This document shows, one piece after another, positions 21,896 through 24,958 of a stretch of DNA of 24,958 nucleotides. The position numbers and the translations under genes were made by a program. The notes below the pieces were generated by a model, which had not been told where the DNA came from, searched no databases, and saw only the letters and a program-made list of their open reading frames with translations. The DNA is from Paulinella micropora (Eukaryota; Cercozoa; Imbricatea; Euglyphida): the NCBI GenBank assembly GCA_009731375.1, contig BJOX01000052.1, positions 430,589 through 455,546 of the forward strand. Reading direction: 5' to 3'. How positions within the stretch are numbered: position 1 is the stretch's first letter; each line of letters opens with the position of its first letter.

Positions 21896-21913
21896 GTTTC
21901 TCTGCGGAAACCA
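21896..21913 (+). terminator. Hairpin 11 nt after the stop codon
   Basis: GGTTTC, a six-base loop, GAAACC: a perfect 6-bp stem. A similar hairpin with nearly the same loop occurs at 20899-20917. Some DNA viruses end transcripts at such hairpins; that role here is a guess. Confidence 0.35.
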
Positions 21914-21944
21914 CTGAATTTCCATTTAAAGACAAGGAGGGTCC

Positions 21945-21954
21945 TTATATATAG
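21945..21954 (+). promoter_or_regulatory. TATA-box candidate for the polymerase gene
   Basis: TTATATATAG followed by GGGCAC, about 96 bp before the polymerase ATG and after the upstream gene's hairpin. Confidence 0.4.
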
Positions 21955-22049
21955 GGGCACACACGAGGCCACGAGGGGACGACCGATTGAGGCAGACAAA
22001 TATTTTAATTTTATAAAATTATATTTTCCTTGATATACTATTATCAAAC

Positions 22050-24958
22050 ATGGAGACACACACATATAACGGCAAGGTCTACAGGTTGGATAGATTAAGG
22101 GAATATAAGATAAATTACGAAATAAAGTCTGTCAGGGGTCGGGATGTGCTATATATCAAACCGAAGGTAAGGGGGTATAAAATTGATACACCGACAGCCC
22201 AAAACTACTTGAACCAAGTAAGAGGTGCGGTGTATTTTGAGCACCATGCTATACCAATAGCACCACCTTTACCTACGATTGAAGAGAAAAAAGAGATGAA
22301 AGAAAATTACAGAGACTTGTTGCGGTATGGTAATTATGATATCATAAGGGACGACAGCAAGGAACACGAACTAGGAATAAATGAAAGCCGATATGCGGTA
22401 AGGATTAACGGCAACTTCCGATCATTCACGATGCGCGATGTGATAAGATTTATTGAGATTGTGTTGAACGACTTTGTAAAACGACAAGCACCCGAAGATA
22501 AGGTTAGCCTAGGTATTGAGTTTGTTGATTACTATGGAAAAGTATCAACAGGCTTGCACAAAGTTAATCAAATCTCGGTTGAAAAAGTTTTAGAAAGATT
22601 GTCAGCAATATTTCAAAGCAACGAAAGTCTTTACATGGATGAGAACGGAATAAACTTTGATAAATTAAAATTTGTATTGAAATCTGTGAAAATGCAGACG
22701 GGCGGGACAAGGCTACAGGTTTTGAACAAATTGGATATCTACAGAAAGCAAGGAGTAATCTGTATTACTAACAGCGATAACTTATGCTTAGCACGAGCAA
22801 TCGTTGTAGTCAAAGCAAAAATTGAAAAACATCCAAAATACAAGACAATACTAATGGGAAAAAGAAAGATACAGCAGGAAATGGCAGAGGCTTTACACGA
22901 TGAAGCGAAAGTCATTAAGGATGTGTGTGGAATACCAGAAATTAATACATTTGCTAATCACATTAAATACAATCTGGTTATTGTTGAATTTCCTGACAAA
23001 ATCATTTATAAAACAGAACTACTTGATGCGAACGGAGAACGGCTGACTAACCTTTACATTCTAAAGACTGAGGGACATTACGATGCCATAACTAACATGA
23101 AGTCTATGATAGGAAAAAAGAATTTCTGTGAGTTATGTCTAAGAGGGTATAAGGAAAGACATGCCTGTGAAGCCAAATGTAGTATCTGTGAAACCAACGG
23201 ATGTAAGGGAATAAATGACAAGAGCCAGTGGAAAGAATGTGAGAAGTGTAATAGAAAGTTTCCAAACACTGAATGCTTTAATAATCACAGGACGACAAAC
23301 TGCGATGTTAAAGCGAAATGTAAATCGTGCGGTCTTAATTACAGAAAGAAGGATGAGCACAAATGCGGATATGCGAAATGCCGAAATTGCAAACTAGTGA
23401 AACCGCTTGAACACCAATGTGAAATAGTCCAAAAAGAAATCTTACCGCCGTCAGAGCAATACATATTCTTTGACTTTGAAGCGACACAGGACACAGGCGA
23501 GCACATTGTTAATCATGCGGAAAGCCAGTATTACGATGCGAAGGAACCGCCTATTATACATAAGAACATTCAAGATTTCTGTAATTGGGCTTTTGACACT
23601 AAACACAGCGGATTTACATTTATTGCGCACAATGCCCGCGGTTATGATTGTCAGTTTATTCTTAAGTGGTTGGTTGATAATGGACAAACTCCATTTGTAA
23701 TCTATGAAGGTGGTAAGATTATGATGATGACACTTAAGAAGTATCGGTTTATAGACAGCCTAAGTTTTCTTACGATGCCATTGTCAGACTTTCCAAAGAC
23801 ATTCGGACTTACGGAACTTAAGAAAGGTTTCTTCCCGCACTTCTTCAATACGGCAAAAAATAGAAACTATGTCGGTGTAATGCCACATAAGAAACATTAC
23901 GGCTACGACACGATGCGAGGAGATAAACGAAAAGAATTTCTTGAATGGTATGACGAACAAGTGAAAGCACATAACCACTTTGATATGGCGAAGGAAATCG
24001 GTGAGTATTGTCATTCAGATGTTGATATACTGAGAAAGGGTTGTATAGATTTTAGAAACCAGTTTCTAGAGTTTGGTATTGACCCTTTTCAATATACAAC
24101 TATTGCGAGTTGTGTTATGGCTTTGTATCGTGCTAAGTTTATGCCAGAGAATTCAATTGCGATATTGAAAGCGGAAAAGCAAAACAGGATGACTTCTAGG
24201 GCTTGTGTAGAATGGTTAGCATACAGAAGCAGGTTAGACAAAACCGATATTAAACACGCATTCAACGGAGGTGAAAAAATGTTTCAACTCGGGCAATCTC
24301 GTGTGTATGTAGATGGATGGGATGAGAAAAACAAAACCGCTTATGAGTTTTACGGGTGTCATTGGCACGGATGTGATAAGTGTTGGAATAGCAATGCTTT
24401 GAATGTGAAGAAGAATAAGACAATGGGCGAACTATACAAGGAAACAATGAGAAGAGAAAAACAACTTAACGAACAAGCAAAAGTAATAAGTGTCTGGGAG
24501 TGCGAATGGAGCCTGATGAAAACCAGTGAAAGACTGGTAGAGGATACAAACGAACGAATTACTGAACAAGAAGGACTAAACCCACGAGAGGCAATGTTTG
24601 GAGGTAGAGTGAATGCTTTGAAATTATATTGGAAATCACGACATGATAATGAGTATGCGAAATATATTGACATATGCTCACTTTATCCGACCGTGATGTA
24701 TTACGACCTTTATCCAAGCGGGCACCATATAGTTATTGGACCGAATAATGACGACGAAAGAAATGAAATGAAAAATAAAAGTATAAACAGAGAATATTTC
24801 GGAGTGGCTAAGGTTAAGATGCTACCACCTAGAGGCTTACTACACCCAGTCTTACCGAAGGCGGACAGAGGTAAGATGATGTATTACTTATGCGATAAGT
24901 GCGGAATGACTGAGCAACATGGAGAATGTAAGCACACTGATAAAGAACGAGCAATAAC
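22050..24958 (+). CDS. Protein-primed family B DNA polymerase, Polinton/adintovirus-like, 3' end outside window
   Basis: An uninterrupted frame of 969 codons continues past the right edge. The start is the first ATG after an in-frame TAA at 22014 and has a good context (A at -3, G at +4). Segments in order: an N-terminal domain (1-240); an OTU-like segment with DNLCLARAI (D243, C246) and GHYDAI (H343); a cysteine-rich zinc region (360-457); proofreading exonuclease motifs Exo I FDFEAT (D475, E477), Exo II NARGYD (N528, D533) and Exo III YCHSD (Y653, D657); an inserted VDGW...AYEFYGCHWHGC segment (755-778) resembling a small Vsr/PD-(D/E)XK-type nuclease; and polymerase motif A, DICSLYP (D874). 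Motifs B and C are not reached. This architecture (DNA_pol_B_2 family) is that of polymerases from Mavericks/Polintons and related viruses. It would copy linear element DNA from a terminal-protein primer. Confidence 0.88.
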   Translation, partial: METHTYNGKVYRLDRLREYKINYEIKSVRGRDVLYIKPKVRGYKIDTPTAQNYLNQVRGAVYFEHHAIPIAPPLPTIEEKKEMKENYRDLLRYGNYDIIRDDSKEHELGINESRYAVRINGNFRSFTMRDVIRFIEIVLNDFVKRQAPEDKVSLGIEFVDYYGKVSTGLHKVNQISVEKVLERLSAIFQSNESLYMDENGINFDKLKFVLKSVKMQTGGTRLQVLNKLDIYRKQGVICITNSDNLCLARAIVVVKAKIEKHPKYKTILMGKRKIQQEMAEALHDEAKVIKDVCGIPEINTFANHIKYNLVIVEFPDKIIYKTELLDANGERLTNLYILKTEGHYDAITNMKSMIGKKNFCELCLRGYKERHACEAKCSICETNGCKGINDKSQWKECEKCNRKFPNTECFNNHRTTNCDVKAKCKSCGLNYRKKDEHKCGYAKCRNCKLVKPLEHQCEIVQKEILPPSEQYIFFDFEATQDTGEHIVNHAESQYYDAKEPPIIHKNIQDFCNWAFDTKHSGFTFIAHNARGYDCQFILKWLVDNGQTPFVIYEGGKIMMMTLKKYRFIDSLSFLTMPLSDFPKTFGLTELKKGFFPHFFNTAKNRNYVGVMPHKKHYGYDTMRGDKRKEFLEWYDEQVKAHNHFDMAKEIGEYCHSDVDILRKGCIDFRNQFLEFGIDPFQYTTIASCVMALYRAKFMPENSIAILKAEKQNRMTSRACVEWLAYRSRLDKTDIKHAFNGGEKMFQLGQSRVYVDGWDEKNKTAYEFYGCHWHGCDKCWNSNALNVKKNKTMGELYKETMRREKQLNEQAKVISVWECEWSLMKTSERLVEDTNERITEQEGLNPREAMFGGRVNALKLYWKSRHDNEYAKYIDICSLYPTVMYYDLYPSGHHIVIGPNNDDERNEMKNKSINREYFGVAKVKMLPPRGLLHPVLPKADRGKMMYYLCDKCGMTEQHGECKHTDKERAI

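Noticed and set aside
21667-22065. Minus-strand frames opposite the zinc protein and polymerase
   Set aside because: They are shadows of the + strand genes without recognisable domains.

Overview
The window is eukaryotic nuclear DNA, most likely from an invertebrate animal (a marine lophotrochozoan would fit; the species cannot be read from the sequence). The grounds are short spliced exons with GT..AG introns, a nested LINE and piggyBac element, small inverted-repeat elements, and very dense tetranucleotide satellite. It is a draft assembly: six gaps are exactly 10 N long and one is about 243 N.

Region 1 (1-12737) looks like pure microsatellite, but it holds the C-terminal part of a DEAH-box RNA helicase gene on the + strand. 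I find 14 exons of 32-106 bp. All of them join in phase across GT..AG introns to encode 318 residues plus a stop, from helicase motif VI (QRSGRAGR) to the C-terminus. The closest family by eye is DHX33-like. The introns are filled with (TATG)n, (ATCT)n, (TA)n and (ACATAT)n arrays, a roughly 500-bp dispersed repeat present five times, and a 272-bp foldback element. The non-microsatellite cores of several arrays are duplicated pieces of the neighbouring exons: exon b four times, exon e three times with splice sites, exon j six times, and the 5' and 3' halves of exon g on its two sides.

Region 2 (12738-20553) is a mobile-element cluster: two related TA-flanked MITEs (12990-13190 and 13605-13878), then a 5'-truncated LINE beginning next to a (GA)n tract. 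The LINE reverse-transcriptase reading frame is split by a complete 4709-bp piggyBac-like element (14720-19428) with TTAA target duplications. The piggyBac transposase looks like a four-exon gene, broken by two stop codons and two frameshifts. The LINE resumes after the element and ends with AATAAA and a (GAA)n tail.

Region 3 (about 20740-24958) is a different kind of mobile DNA. A small protein with an AP2-like segment and zinc-binding motifs is followed by a long uninterrupted reading frame for a protein-primed family B DNA polymerase that runs off the right edge. This resembles the replication module of a Maverick/Polinton or a related adintovirus-like endogenous element. The polymerase carries an N-terminal OTU-like segment, a cysteine-rich segment, the three exonuclease motifs, a small endonuclease-like insertion and polymerase motif A; motifs B and C lie beyond the window.
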